A stretch of 64,000 nucleotides of DNA from positions 11,315 through 75,314 of the forward strand of contig JADLBT010000067.1 of assembly GCA_020847555.1 (NCBI GenBank), read 5' to 3'. The position numbers and the translations under genes are program-made. Position 1 is the stretch's first letter. Each line of letters opens with the position of its first letter. The stretch comes from Gemmataceae bacterium (GTDB taxonomy: Bacteria; Planctomycetota; Planctomycetia; Gemmatales; Gemmataceae). Shown piece by piece: positions 41,409-50,900 of this stretch. Under the pieces are notes generated by a model. That model had not been told where the DNA came from. It was given only the letters and a program-made list of their open reading frames with translations, and made no database searches.

Positions 41409-44400
41409 GGCAGGTAGATGAACTCCTTGGCGTTGAAGAGCACATGGGCGAGGTCCGCCCACGCCGCCTGCTCGTTCCGGGCGGCGCCGATCGACTGCGG
41501 TTGGCGGTCGAGGAACTCCAGGCACGCCCGGAGTTCCTCCGCGTCGGGCGGGCGGCCGAAGGCGCTGAGGTACATGCGCTCGACCCGGTCCGCGGACGTG
41601 CCGGGCGCGGCGAGGACACGCCGCGCCCACAGGCCGGCCTGCTGATGCACGAACGGGTCATTCAGCAGAATCCATGCCTGGGCGGGGACGTTGGAGACGG
41701 TGCGACGGCCGACGGTCGAGAACGGCGCCGGCGTGTCGAAGGCGAGCAGCAGCGCGGGCAGGAAGTTGCGGCGCACCGACAGGTACAGACTCCGTCGCCC
41801 GGCGCCGTCGAGCGGGCCGCTTTGCGGACGGCCACGGCCCTGCTGGAAGTCCGTCAGGTGGACCGGCACCGGCGGGCCGAACGGGCGTCGATCGAGACGG
41901 CCGGACACCGCCAGCATCGCATCGCGGATCGTCTCGCCCTCCAGGCGGCGCACGTTCTGCCGGTGCAGCAGCAGGTTCTGCGGGTCGGCCTGCGCCGCGC
42001 GCTCGTCGCCGCGCGACGCCATCCGGTAGGCGCGCGACAGGACGATGCGGCGTACCAGACGCTTGAGCGACCACCCGTCCCTGACGAAGGTGTCCGCGAG
42101 GCGGTCGAGCAACCCGGGGTGAGTCGGCGGTTCACCCAGTACGCCGAAGTTATCGACGCTGGCGACGATGCCGCGGCCGAACAGGTGGTGCCAGACGCGA
42201 TTGACGATGACCCGCGCCACGAGGGGGTTGCGGGTCGGGTCGGTCAGCTGCCGCGCCAGTTCCAGGCGGCCGCTGCCCCTGGTCGTCCGCAGCGGTTCGG
42301 GTCCGGCGAGCGCTTCGAGGAAGCGGCGCGGCACCACCTCGCCGGGCGTCTTGTACGAACCGCGGAGGTAGACGTGCTCGTTCACACCGCTGCCGTCGAG
42401 CAGCGCCAGGGCGAGGCGCGATTCGGTGCGAATCCGCCCGACCAGCCGCGCCTGCTCCGCCAGCACCGGCCCGGCCGCCGCGGCGACGGTCTTGCCGGCG
42501 CCGCCCGCGAGGAATAGCTCCTGATGCCGGACCAGCCAGTCGGCCAGACGCGCCTGCTCGACGGCGTCGGCCGACCCGACGAGGCGATCCGCCCCAAACC
42601 GTTCGGCTACCCTCGCCAGCAGTTTCTGGTAGCCGGCCGCGAGCGCTTCGAGTGACATCACGCTGTCACTCGCGAGGAGGGATAGCAGAGCGCCGCTCGG
42701 GCGCTCGGACGAACCGGGCGTCCGCTCTCCCTGCACCACCAGCGCGACGGCGAAATCGGCCGTCCCGATGGGAGTGAACTCCAGGTGGACGCGGCGCCCC
42801 CTGTAGCGGGTCAGGTCGTGCTCGACCCACTGGAAGGCCGGGCCGGTCTGGACCGTCTGAAGCACCCGCCCGTGCAGCGGGCCAGCGATCATGACGTGGT
42901 GGTCCACGGCGGCGAAGATCTGCCCCGTGCCGCGGACGAGGGAAAACACCTTGCCGGCCCGCACCTCGAACGTGGGGGTGCGCAGGGTCCGACCCGAGCG
43001 CACCACCTTGCCCAGGCTCCCCGGATCCGTCTCTGTCCCGGGCGCGAGCTTCAGCCCGTCCCACGCCGGATCCTTCTCGGCAGCGGCGCGCGTGAAGACC
43101 CGCGCGATCGGTCGAGCCGGGTCGGTGCCCAGACGCACCTCGCCCGGCCGCACCGGACCGGGGCCGAACGCAAAGCCGTCCTGGATCCAGCCCTCGCGGC
43201 TCGGCGCGCCGTAGTCGATGACCACCTCGGTGCCGGTCAGTGCGGTATCGGCGTCGGCCTCGCGTCTGCGCCAGCCCTCGACCAGCGGCCGGAGCGCCTC
43301 GGCGACGCGCCCGGCCCGCGCGCTCGTCGCGTCCGACGCCACGCGCGCCCAGGCGTGCAGCGGGTCGTTCGCGTCGCGGGCGGCGGAGGCGAGGTGCGTC
43401 ACCCAGCGCCGCAGCAACTCCGGGTCGAGTCCGCGGCGCCGCGCGACCGCGTCCGCGTTGGCGGCCCCGGCCTCCCGCGCCGCCAGCAGGTAATCATCCA
43501 GGCGATCGAGGACGGGTTGCATCGACCCCGCCACCGCCTTCTGAACGGCGGCGCGGCCGCGCGCGCGCGTCCGCCACAGGTCGGCGGCGACGCGCCGGTT
43601 GTGCTCGATCGAGTCGAAGCGCACCAGGCGGTAGCTGCTGCTCTCCAGGAACCCGCACAGGGCGTAGTAGTCCTTCGCCGCGAGCGCGTCGAACTTGTGG
43701 TCGTGGCAGCGGGCGCACGCCACCGTCAGCCCGAGGAACGTCTTGCCGAAGACGTCGAGCATGTTGTCGAAGCGGTCGGCCTTGTCCTGGCAGATGTCCA
43801 CCGGCGAGTGGACCTGCTCGCCGAGGAACCAGAATCCGGTGCCGAGGACTGACTCGTTGAATCCCTCGATCGGGTGCAGTCGCGGCCGAGGCAGGAGGTC
43901 GCCGGCAACGTGTTCGGTCACGAACTGGTTGTACGGCACGTCGGCGTTGAAGGCGCGGAGGACGTAGTCGCGGTACTGCCAGGCGTTCGGGTTGGTGTAG
44001 TCGAACTCGTGGCCGCGCGACTCGGCGTAGCGGACGAGGTCGAGCCAGTGTCGCGCCCAGCGCTCGCCGAAGTGCGGGCTCGCCAGGTAACGCTCGACCT
44101 GCCGCGCGTAGGCATCGGGCGAGCGGTCGGCGACGAACGCGGCCACCTCGGCGGGCGCGGGCGGCAGGCCGGTCAGGTCGAACGCGAGGCGGCGGAGCAG
44201 AGTGCGGCGGTCGGCGGACCCGGCGGGCGTCAGGCCCTTCTCCTCCAATCGGGCGCGGAGGAAGCGATCGAGCGGGCCGAGCAACTCGCGGCCGTCCTGC
44301 ACCGGCGGCGGCGCCGGCGGGCGGACCGGCTGCCACGCCCAGTGCTCCCGTTTGCGCCCTTGCAGGTCGAACCCGTCCGTAGCGCCGACGATCTTCGCAC

Positions 44401-44800
44401 CGTCCTTCGGCCAGGGGGCGCCCATTTGGACCCACGCGGCCAGGTCGGCGATGAGCGCTGCTGGCAGCTTCGTCTTCGGCGGCATTTGCAGGTCGGTGTT
44501 ACGGTAGGCGACCGCCTCGATCAGCCGGCTCTTGCCTGGATTCCCGGGGACGAGTGCCGGCCCGGTGTCACCGCCGCGGAGGATCGCCTCACGGCTGTCG
44601 AGGTGCAGTCCGCCGCGGACCTTCTTCGCCTGCTGCGAGTGGCACGAGTAGCAGTGCTCGACCAGGACCGGACGGATCTTCTTCTCGAAGAACTCCCGCG
44701 CCTCGGGGGTCGGGTCGGCCGCAGCCGCCAAGCCGTGCCAGCCCAGCAAGGCGAGCAGGGCAACTGCGGACGCGGTCGGCAGTACACGGCATCTTCTCAT
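41405..44800 (-). CDS. Planctomycete cytochrome c / DUF1549 / DUF1553 protein
   Basis: About 1,131 residues. Signal peptide (ASAVALLALLGWHGLAAAA), then a planctomycete-type cytochrome c domain with heme motif CYSCH (Cys50, Cys53, His54) and MPPKTKLP as distal ligand region. DUF1549 follows (about 165-370; FDLTGLPPAPAEV, WARHWLDLVRYAES, a second C-x-x-CH in CARCHDHKFD). A beta-rich middle region of unknown function comes next, then DUF1553 near the C-terminus (NPLVARVIVNRVWHHLFGRG, FGVLGEPPTHPGLLDRLA, SRAYRMAS). The ATG at 44800 is preceded by GGAGG. It is translationally coupled to the DUF1501 gene. Likely a periplasmic or cell-surface redox-linked hydrolase complex; the substrate is unknown. 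Confidence 0.92.
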   Translation of the reverse strand: MRRCRVLPTASAVALLALLGWHGLAAAADPTPEAREFFEKKIRPVLVEHCYSCHSQQAKKVRGGLHLDSREAILRGGDTGPALVPGNPGKSRLIEAVAYRNTDLQMPPKTKLPAALIADLAAWVQMGAPWPKDGAKIVGATDGFDLQGRKREHWAWQPVRPPAPPPVQDGRELLGPLDRFLRARLEEKGLTPAGSADRRTLLRRLAFDLTGLPPAPAEVAAFVADRSPDAYARQVERYLASPHFGERWARHWLDLVRYAESRGHEFDYTNPNAWQYRDYVLRAFNADVPYNQFVTEHVAGDLLPRPRLHPIEGFNESVLGTGFWFLGEQVHSPVDICQDKADRFDNMLDVFGKTFLGLTVACARCHDHKFDALAAKDYYALCGFLESSSYRLVRFDSIEHNRRVAADLWRTRARGRAAVQKAVAGSMQPVLDRLDDYLLAAREAGAANADAVARRRGLDPELLRRWVTHLASAARDANDPLHAWARVASDATSARAGRVAEALRPLVEGWRRREADADTALTGTEVVIDYGAPSREGWIQDGFAFGPGPVRPGEVRLGTDPARPIARVFTRAAAEKDPAWDGLKLAPGTETDPGSLGKVVRSGRTLRTPTFEVRAGKVFSLVRGTGQIFAAVDHHVMIAGPLHGRVLQTVQTGPAFQWVEHDLTRYRGRRVHLEFTPIGTADFAVALVVQGERTPGSSERPSGALLSLLASDSVMSLEALAAGYQKLLARVAERFGADRLVGSADAVEQARLADWLVRHQELFLAGGAGKTVAAAAGPVLAEQARLVGRIRTESRLALALLDGSGVNEHVYLRGSYKTPGEVVPRRFLEALAGPEPLRTTRGSGRLELARQLTDPTRNPLVARVIVNRVWHHLFGRGIVASVDNFGVLGEPPTHPGLLDRLADTFVRDGWSLKRLVRRIVLSRAYRMASRGDERAAQADPQNLLLHRQNVRRLEGETIRDAMLAVSGRLDRRPFGPPVPVHLTDFQQGRGRPQSGPLDGAGRRSLYLSVRRNFLPALLLAFDTPAPFSTVGRRTVSNVPAQAWILLNDPFVHQQAGLWARRVLAAPGTSADRVERMYLSAFGRPPDAEELRACLEFLDRQPQSIGAARNEQAAWADLAHVLFNAKEFIYLP

Positions 44801-44831
44801 CACCCCGACAACCTCCAGTTCGGTTTTCGGA

Positions 44832-44859
44832 AAGCCCACGGGACGCCACCCGTGGGCTT
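44832..44859. repeat. Family-2 hairpin upstream of the DUF1549/1553 gene
   Basis: Arms AAGCCCACGGG (44832-44842) and its exact complement (44849-44859), with a six-base loop. Same core as at 45826-45896, 53822-53894 and 60250-60279. Here it sits in a divergent promoter region rather than after a stop codon. Confidence 0.7.
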
Positions 44860-45048
44860 GACCCATTCCATTCCTTGTTCCTGCACCGGCGGTCATTGTA
44901 CTCCTGCCCGGTCGCACATGTCACGGACGTTTCCGGCCCAATTGACCGGCGGCGCCGGCGAACATACAGAAAGGAGCAGGCGGCCGGCCCGCCGCCCCGC
45001 GCGCCGGCGCGGCGAACATATCCATCGGTAGAAAGGCCAGGTGTGGCG

Positions 45049-45801
45049 ATGATCTTCGGCAAGATCTGGCGAGCCATCAAGGCACAGTTCAACAAGCTCG
45101 CGAACTTCCTCTGGAAAGCCGACCCGGTCGCCCAGATGCAGTACGAGTACGACCGGGCGGTCGAGGAACTGCGGGGGGGGCGGCTCGGACTGGAGCAGTA
45201 CCGGGCCCTCGTCGAGCGCGTCAGCCGGCAGGCCCAGGCGGACCAGGCCCACGTCAAGAACCTCGAGGCCCGCATCAAGGCGTACCTGCAGAAGGGCGAC
45301 CGCGAGACCGCCGCGAAGTTCGCCATCGAGATGCAGAAGGCTCAGAAGAGCCTGCAGGAGAACGAAACCCAGCTGAAGATGCACGAGGAGGCGTACAACA
45401 ACAATCTCACCAAGATCAAGCACGCCTCGGGCAAGCTCGCCGAGCTGAAGGGAAAGATCCAGAAGTACGACGCCGACCTGAAGATGAGCCGCGCCGAGGC
45501 CGAGCTGGCGCAGCTCGCCCACGACTTCAATTTCAACGTCACGACCGACTTCGGCCAGATCGAGCAGGTGGTACAGGACAAGATCAGCCTGAACCGGGCG
45601 AAGGCACGGGTGGCGGCGGATCTTTCCAGCGAGGGGCTCACCGAGATCAAGGTCGAGCAGGAGCTGGAGAAGGCGCAGGCGGAAGACGCGCTGCGCGACT
45701 TCGAGCGGCAGCTGGGCCTGGTGACGCCGGAAACGGCGAAGGTTCCGGAGGCGGCGAAGGAGATCGGGCCGGCCGCGAAGCAGAAGGAGACGGCGCGGTG
45801 A
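45049..45801 (+). CDS. PspA/IM30-family coiled-coil protein
   Basis: About 250 residues. The N-terminal amphipathic helix (MIFGKIWRAIKAQFNKLANF) can bind membranes, and the rest is almost entirely alpha-helical coiled coil, rich in Glu, Lys, Gln and Ala, as in PspA/IM30/Vipp1 proteins that protect or remodel the inner membrane. The DPVAQMQYEYDRAVEEL segment resembles the start of the family's first long helix. The ATG at 45049 is favoured over the GTG six bases before it. A small gene that follows (45952) probably encodes a partner. No pspF-like regulator is nearby. Confidence 0.8.
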   Translation: MIFGKIWRAIKAQFNKLANFLWKADPVAQMQYEYDRAVEELRGGRLGLEQYRALVERVSRQAQADQAHVKNLEARIKAYLQKGDRETAAKFAIEMQKAQKSLQENETQLKMHEEAYNNNLTKIKHASGKLAELKGKIQKYDADLKMSRAEAELAQLAHDFNFNVTTDFGQIEQVVQDKISLNRAKARVAADLSSEGLTEIKVEQELEKAQAEDALRDFERQLGLVTPETAKVPEAAKEIGPAAKQKETAR

Positions 45802-45825
45802 CCGCGGTGCGAAGTGAGGAGGACC

Positions 45826-45896
45826 AAAGCCCACGGGTCGCGCCCCGTGGGTGAAGTGTCTGCGACTTCACCCACGGGGCGCGATCCGTGGGCTTT
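45826..45896. repeat. Family-2 hairpin, 32-base arms
   Basis: Arms 45826-45857 and 45865-45896 match at 31 of 32 positions around a seven-base loop. Outer core AAAGCCCACGGG. It separates the PspA-like gene from the 100-aa gene and begins 24 bases after a stop codon. Confidence 0.8.
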
Positions 45897-45951
45897 CCCA
45901 AAACCCCAGGGCACACCACCCTCCTGGAACCGGCAATAAGAGGATCCTGAC

Positions 45952-46254
45952 ATGGCAAAGAGCAAGAAGCGTCAGAGCTGGCTCGACGACAAGACCCAGG
46001 AACCGCTGATCGAGCAGTACGCCCGACAGCTCGAATCCTTCATGCAGACGATGGCCGACGGAGTCGTTGAGGAGAAGGAGATCAAGGACCAGGAGAAACG
46101 GCTGACGAAGCTGATGAAGGAACTGGAGCCGCAACTCGACGACGAGCTGCACGCCAGGGTGACGGAACTGCTGTGCGAGCTGACGGCCTACGACCTGATG
46201 CAGATGCTGCACTTGATGCAGCAGGCGCGGCCGGTGACCAAATTCCGGGGTTGA
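45952..46254 (+). CDS. Small charged helical protein downstream of pspA-like gene
   Basis: A 100-residue protein with AGAGGA upstream of its ATG. It has a basic start (MAKSKKRQSW) and then helical segments with many Glu, Leu and Met (EPLIEQYARQLESFMQTMAD, EKEIKDQEKRLTKLMKEL). No signal peptide or TM segment. I do not recognise a named family; position suggests a partner of the PspA-like protein. Confidence 0.7.
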   Translation: MAKSKKRQSWLDDKTQEPLIEQYARQLESFMQTMADGVVEEKEIKDQEKRLTKLMKELEPQLDDELHARVTELLCELTAYDLMQMLHLMQQARPVTKFRG

Positions 46255-46646
46255 GGGCGCTCCTTCCTCGGACCCGATTCGGCGGTCCGTTGGCCCGACT
46301 CCTCTTTACAACTCGGCGGTTGGTCGGCAAGATGGGCTGTACGGGGAAGCCGGATGCCCCGGACCGGGGATCGAAACACCCCGCGCCAGCCCGCACAGAC
46401 GGGTAACTTTTCGCCAATCCCCCTTGTTCCAGGAAGGTCGGGGGGTCTACGATTAGAGGTCGTGAGACAACCCGCACCGTCTCTCCGCCAGGGCGTGAGG
46501 CGGTGTGTTCGTTTCACGGGCCGGAAGATCTGGTCAGGCTGCGCCGCCGCCCCGTGACTGCCGGGTCCGTCCGGCAGGGCCGGGCGCCTTGATGAACCTG
46601 GCGGCGTGCTTGTTAACACGAGGATCCGGAGCTGAGGGCCAGCGTA
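46255..46646. other. Intergenic region before greA
   Basis: A 392-base stretch with no frame of coding character and no strong hairpin. I see nothing specific in it apart from the greA ribosome-binding site near 46632. Confidence 0.4.
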
Positions 46647-47117
46647 ATGGAACGAGTCCCGATGACGCGCGAGGGCTACGAGAAGCGCAAGGAGAAACTC
46701 GCGCAGCTGGAACGGGAGATGACGGAGATCACGCGCCGGGTCGCCGCCGCCCGCGAGATGGGCGACCTGAGCGAGAACGCGGAGTACCACGCGGCCCGCG
46801 AGGACCAGGGCATCAAGCAGGCCCAGATCAACGACATCAAGGACCAGCTCGGGCGGGCCGAGCTCGTCGATCCGAGCACCCTGTCGAATGACACCGTCGT
46901 CTTCGGCACCCGCGTCCGCGTCAAGGATCTCGACCTGGGCGAGGAGGAGAGCTTCGAGCTGGTCGGTCCCGGGCAGGAAGATTACGACAACAACAAGATC
47001 CTCACCACCAGCCCCATCGGTCAGGGCCTGCTCGGCAAGCGCGCCGGCGAGGTCGCCGAGATCCGCGTCCCGATGGGCGTCGTGCGTTTCGAGATCCTGG
47101 AGATCTCGTTCCCCTGA
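46647..47117 (+). CDS. greA: Transcription elongation factor GreA
   Basis: About 156 residues, the usual length. The N-terminal coiled coil (about 1-78) starts VPMTREGYEKRKEKLAQLE and carries the acidic tip GDLSENAEYHAAREDQ, which reaches into the RNA polymerase secondary channel to stimulate cleavage of backtracked RNA. The C-terminal FKBP-like domain has FGTRVRVKDLDLGEEESFELVG, ISPIGQ-like TTSPIGQGLLGKRAGE and ends FEILEISFP. GAGGG precedes the start. A family-1 hairpin follows the stop and may serve as terminator. Confidence 0.97.
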   Translation: MERVPMTREGYEKRKEKLAQLEREMTEITRRVAAAREMGDLSENAEYHAAREDQGIKQAQINDIKDQLGRAELVDPSTLSNDTVVFGTRVRVKDLDLGEEESFELVGPGQEDYDNNKILTTSPIGQGLLGKRAGEVAEIRVPMGVVRFEILEISFP

Positions 47118-47134
47118 CCCGCGCGGCGCGCGTT

Positions 47135-47190
47135 ACCAACCCGCAGCGCCGGGCGCCTGCAAGCGCCCGGCGCCGGCGCTGCGGGTTGGT
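47135..47190. repeat. Family-1 hairpin after greA
   Basis: Outer arms ACCAACCCGCAGCGCC (47135-47150) and the matching GGCGCTGCGGGTTGGT (47175-47190) pair perfectly; inner GGGCGC/GCGCCC pairs add to the stem, with a six-base bulge on the right. It starts 17 bases after the greA stop. Confidence 0.75.
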
Positions 47191-47310
47191 CCAGCGACCC
47201 CGGGACGCGGTTCCGCTGGCTCCTTGACACCCCGGACCAGCGCGGTAGCATTCAGGAAGGGCGGTCGTAATTCCGTCAAGTGGCTTTGCGTCCGAACGAG
47301 TATCCCCGTC

Positions 47311-47832
47311 ATGTTCGACGCCCGGCTGAATAGCGTTCATCTCGAAGCACCGCGGCGTCAGGAGTTCCGCGCGGCGCGCGAGCAGCTGCTGGTAGCGCGC
47401 GGCGAGGAGACGATGGCGGCGGAGCGGCAGACGAGCCTCGCGCACGCCCCCCACGGGAACACTGCCATCCAGAACGTCCCCGGCCAGCCGTCCGCGACTG
47501 GGTGCCGGTACGTCCTCATGGACGCGGACTACATCTACCCCCTCAAGATCGGCCTCAACACGGTCGGCCGCATGCCGGACAACGATATCGTCGTTCCAGA
47601 TGCGTATATCTCGCGGCGGCACTGCGCCATCCTGGTCCACCTGGACGACCGATGCGAGCTGCACGACGTCGCGTCGAAGAACGGAACCCTCCTCAACGGG
47701 CACCGCATCGCCGGACCCACCCACCTGAAATCCGGCGACGAGATCCGGATGTGCAACCGCACCCTCATCTTTCTCCATAAAGCCGACTCTCTCGAGGGCG
47801 CCCCCGGCGCCCAGTCGACGCACGTCGGGTAG
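47311..47832 (+). CDS. FHA-domain protein
   Basis: About 173 residues. The N-terminal ~75 residues (FDARLNSVHLEAPRRQEFR) are a planctomycete-type extension. The forkhead-associated domain then has the core phosphothreonine-binding motifs: GRMPDNDIVV, SRRHCAI and the NGTLLNG loop, with the framing strands YPLKIGLNTVG and LKSGDEIRM. It should bind phosphothreonine proteins, acting downstream of Ser/Thr kinases. The start at 47311 is inferred from homology-like N-terminal residues; the ribosome-binding site is weak. No kinase gene is in the window. Confidence 0.82.
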   Translation: MFDARLNSVHLEAPRRQEFRAAREQLLVARGEETMAAERQTSLAHAPHGNTAIQNVPGQPSATGCRYVLMDADYIYPLKIGLNTVGRMPDNDIVVPDAYISRRHCAILVHLDDRCELHDVASKNGTLLNGHRIAGPTHLKSGDEIRMCNRTLIFLHKADSLEGAPGAQSTHVG

Positions 47833-47994
47833 GAGGCACTCCCACACCGACCTGAAGACCACGGGTGGCTTCTCCTTACAACCAGGAACCGCGAACGCGG
47901 CGGCCGGCCCCGGCCGATGACTCCCTGTCGGCGCGGGCCGTTGTACAATGGACGGATACGCCGTCACCGGCTCCCCCCTACCCGGGATCGCCGC

Positions 47995-50900
47995 ATGCAC
48001 CTCAAGACCACGTGCCCGCGCTGCCACACGACCTACCAGGTCGAACCGGCCCTGCGCGGCAAGCACATGCGCTGCCCCCGCCAGGAGTGCCGCTTCGTCT
48101 TTGAGATCCGCGACGCGGACGGCCCCGCCCCGCCCATCGCCCCGCCCACGCCGGCCCGGCACGTCACCGGCGGCGTGGGGGATCTGGTCCCTATCCTCCA
48201 GGCCGAGCAGGCCGACCCCGGGCCAGCCGCGAGCGAACCGCTGTCGGCCTCGCCCGAACCGAGCGGCCCGGTGATGAATCCGCCCCCGCCGCCGGTCCGC
48301 ACGCGCGGCGCCGCCCCCCCTGCGACGCCGCGCAAGCCCGCGCCCCGTCCGCGGCCGCCCCAGCCTGCCCAGGTGGCCCCACCGTCAGCGGCCCCCGCGG
48401 CGGTCCGTACCCGCGGCGCCGTCCCACCCTCGCCTCCCAGCACGCCGGCCACCGCGCCCCTGGCCCCGCCCGCGACAACCCAGGAGCCGGCCCCCCCTGC
48501 GGCGCCGCCCCCGCCTCCCGAGCCGACCCCGCCGGAAGCGCTCTCGGACGAGGAGGCCCAGGCAATGCTGCGCGAGCTGGGGCTGGGAGACGGCGCCGCG
48601 GCGACCCCACCGGACGAACCGGCGCCGGCGGAAGCGGGCGCGGCCCCATTCGCCGTGGCCGACTGGCACGCGGGTCCGCCGCCACGCGGGGAGACGGTCG
48701 CCGAGGGACTGTCAGACCTGGCCGCCTACGCCTCCTCCGCAACACCCACCCCGGAACTCGACCCGGCGCCGCCGCGCCGCCGGCGCCGCTCCCTCGTCGG
48801 GATCGTCGTCCTGCTCGCGCTGCTGGGCGGGGCCGTGTGGGGCGGGTTGCAGATCGTGGCACGGCGCGAGGCCGGCAACGAGGCGGACCGCTACCAGCTG
48901 GCCGTCAAGCGCTTTCAGGAACGCAGCTACGCCGAGGCCGCGGAGCAGTTTCGCACCCTGGCGCGCGACTTCCCGCAGAGCCCGGACGAGGCGACGTATC
49001 GGTTCGTCGCCGAGTTGGCCGACGTCCTCGACCCGCTCCAGAGCGTGCAGGGGCCGGAGGAAATGAAGCGCAACGCCGAGCGGCTGCTGGCGTTCGTCGG
49101 CGAGTACAGGGGCGACCCGCGGCTGGCGAAGTACCACCCCGAGCTGCACGAGGGGTTCCGGCGTCTGGCGCGCGAGTTCCTGGCGCTGGCGGACCAGAAG
49201 CTCGACCGCGACCTGCTCCGCCAGGCGGCCGGGCTCTACGAGGTGGCGACGAAGTACAGGGACCAGCCGCCGCCGGCCGAGGATCTCAAGCGCGCCGAGG
49301 AACGGATCGCCGCCCACGAGCTGCAGGAGGCCACCGTCGCCGCCATCAAGCAGCGGCTGGAGGGCGGCCCTTCGGCCGTCTTTGTCCAGGAGGCGCGGGG
49401 GCTCGCCAGGCGGGCTGGGCTGGAAAAGCAGCCGGAGGTGAAGGCGCTGCTGGACCGCCTGCCAGCGGCGCACCGGGCCAGCGTCAAGTACACGGCCCTG
49501 GCGCCCGCTCCAGCGCGCGATGACCTCGTCGAGGAGAGTGCGCCCAGCCTGCTCGTCCTGCCGGCGCTGGAGGCCGGGGGCGGGAAGGCGCGTCCCGGCC
49601 GCCGTCCGGTCCTCGCCCTGGCGCGCGGCGTCCTCTACGCCCTGGAGCCGGACAACGGCCAGGTCCGGTGGGCAGTCCGACTCGGCGCCGACACCGGCAC
49701 GCCCCCGCTGTGGCTGCCGCGCGACGAGATCGCCCCCGACCGGGTGCTAGTCCTGTCGTCGGACAGCCAGGCTCTCGCCGCCCTCGACGCGGCCACGGGC
49801 GCCACCCGCTGGTGTCGCCGGCTGTCGGCCCCGTGCCTCGGCGCGCCGGTCGCGATCGACGGTCGCGCCTTCGTCCCGACCTACGGCGGGCGCGTCGAGG
49901 AGATCGACCTGGCCGGCGGCACCCTCGTCGGGTTCTACGATCTGGGGCAGCCGCTGTCGGCCGGCGGCGCCCATCAGCCCGGCACGCACCTGCTCTACCT
50001 GCCGGCTGACAGCTTCTGCGTCTACGTTCTCGACGTGGCGAAGCGGACGTGCGTGGCGGTCCTCTACTCCGGCCACCCGAGCGGGTCGGTGCGCGCCGCC
50101 CCCCTGGTGGTCGGCCGGCGCGGGGCGGCCCGGGCCGACGGGAAGGCCGCCGGGACCGATGGGTATCTCGTCCTCGGCCAGGCGGAGGGGCTAGGAGGTG
50201 TCCGGCTGCGCGTGTTCGCCCTCCCGGTCGCCGACGCCGACGCCGAGCCGGTGCAGCAGGAAGGGCCGCTGGCAGGGGCGCTGTGGTTTCCGCCGTGGTC
50301 GGACGGCGAGAAGCTGGCGGCGGTCACCGACGCGGGCGAGTTCGTCCTCTACGCCATCGAGCCGCGCGCCGACGGGTCGGGGCCGCTGTCCCTGCTCGGC
50401 CGTCAGCGGCTCGCCCTCTCCAGCCGGGGCCGGTCCGATTCGGCCCGTGCCCAGGTGATCCACGCCGACGGCAAGACGTTCTGGGCGCTGACCCACGGCG
50501 GCCTGTTTCGGCTCCGGTATGCCTTCACCCGCGCCGCCGGCCCGCGGCTGAACCCGGCCGGCCACGAGCTGCTCCGCCCCGGTTCGCCGCTGCACGCCGC
50601 GCAGGTCGAGACGGAGGAGGCCGGCGCGGTGTTCTACCTCGTGACGCAGTCGCCCGACGGGCTGGGGTGCCTGGCCACGGCGTTCGACGCCCACAGGGGC
50701 GAGTCGCGCTGGCAGCGACAGCTCGGCGTCGTGTGCCGCGGCCAGCCGGTCGCGATCGGCGAGCGCGTGCTGGCGCGCGACGTCGGCGGCGCACTGGTTC
50801 TGTTCGACCCGGCAGCTGTGGCTGGCGGCTGGGGCAGCGCCTGGCGTACGGGCGGGTATCGGGTGTCGGGTCGGCTCCTCGGCGACGGGGACTCGGCCCA

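Noticed and set aside
47944..47949. TACAAT as a promoter for the zinc-ribbon protein
   Set aside because: No -35-like hexamer at 16-18 bases upstream, so it does not stand out from chance.
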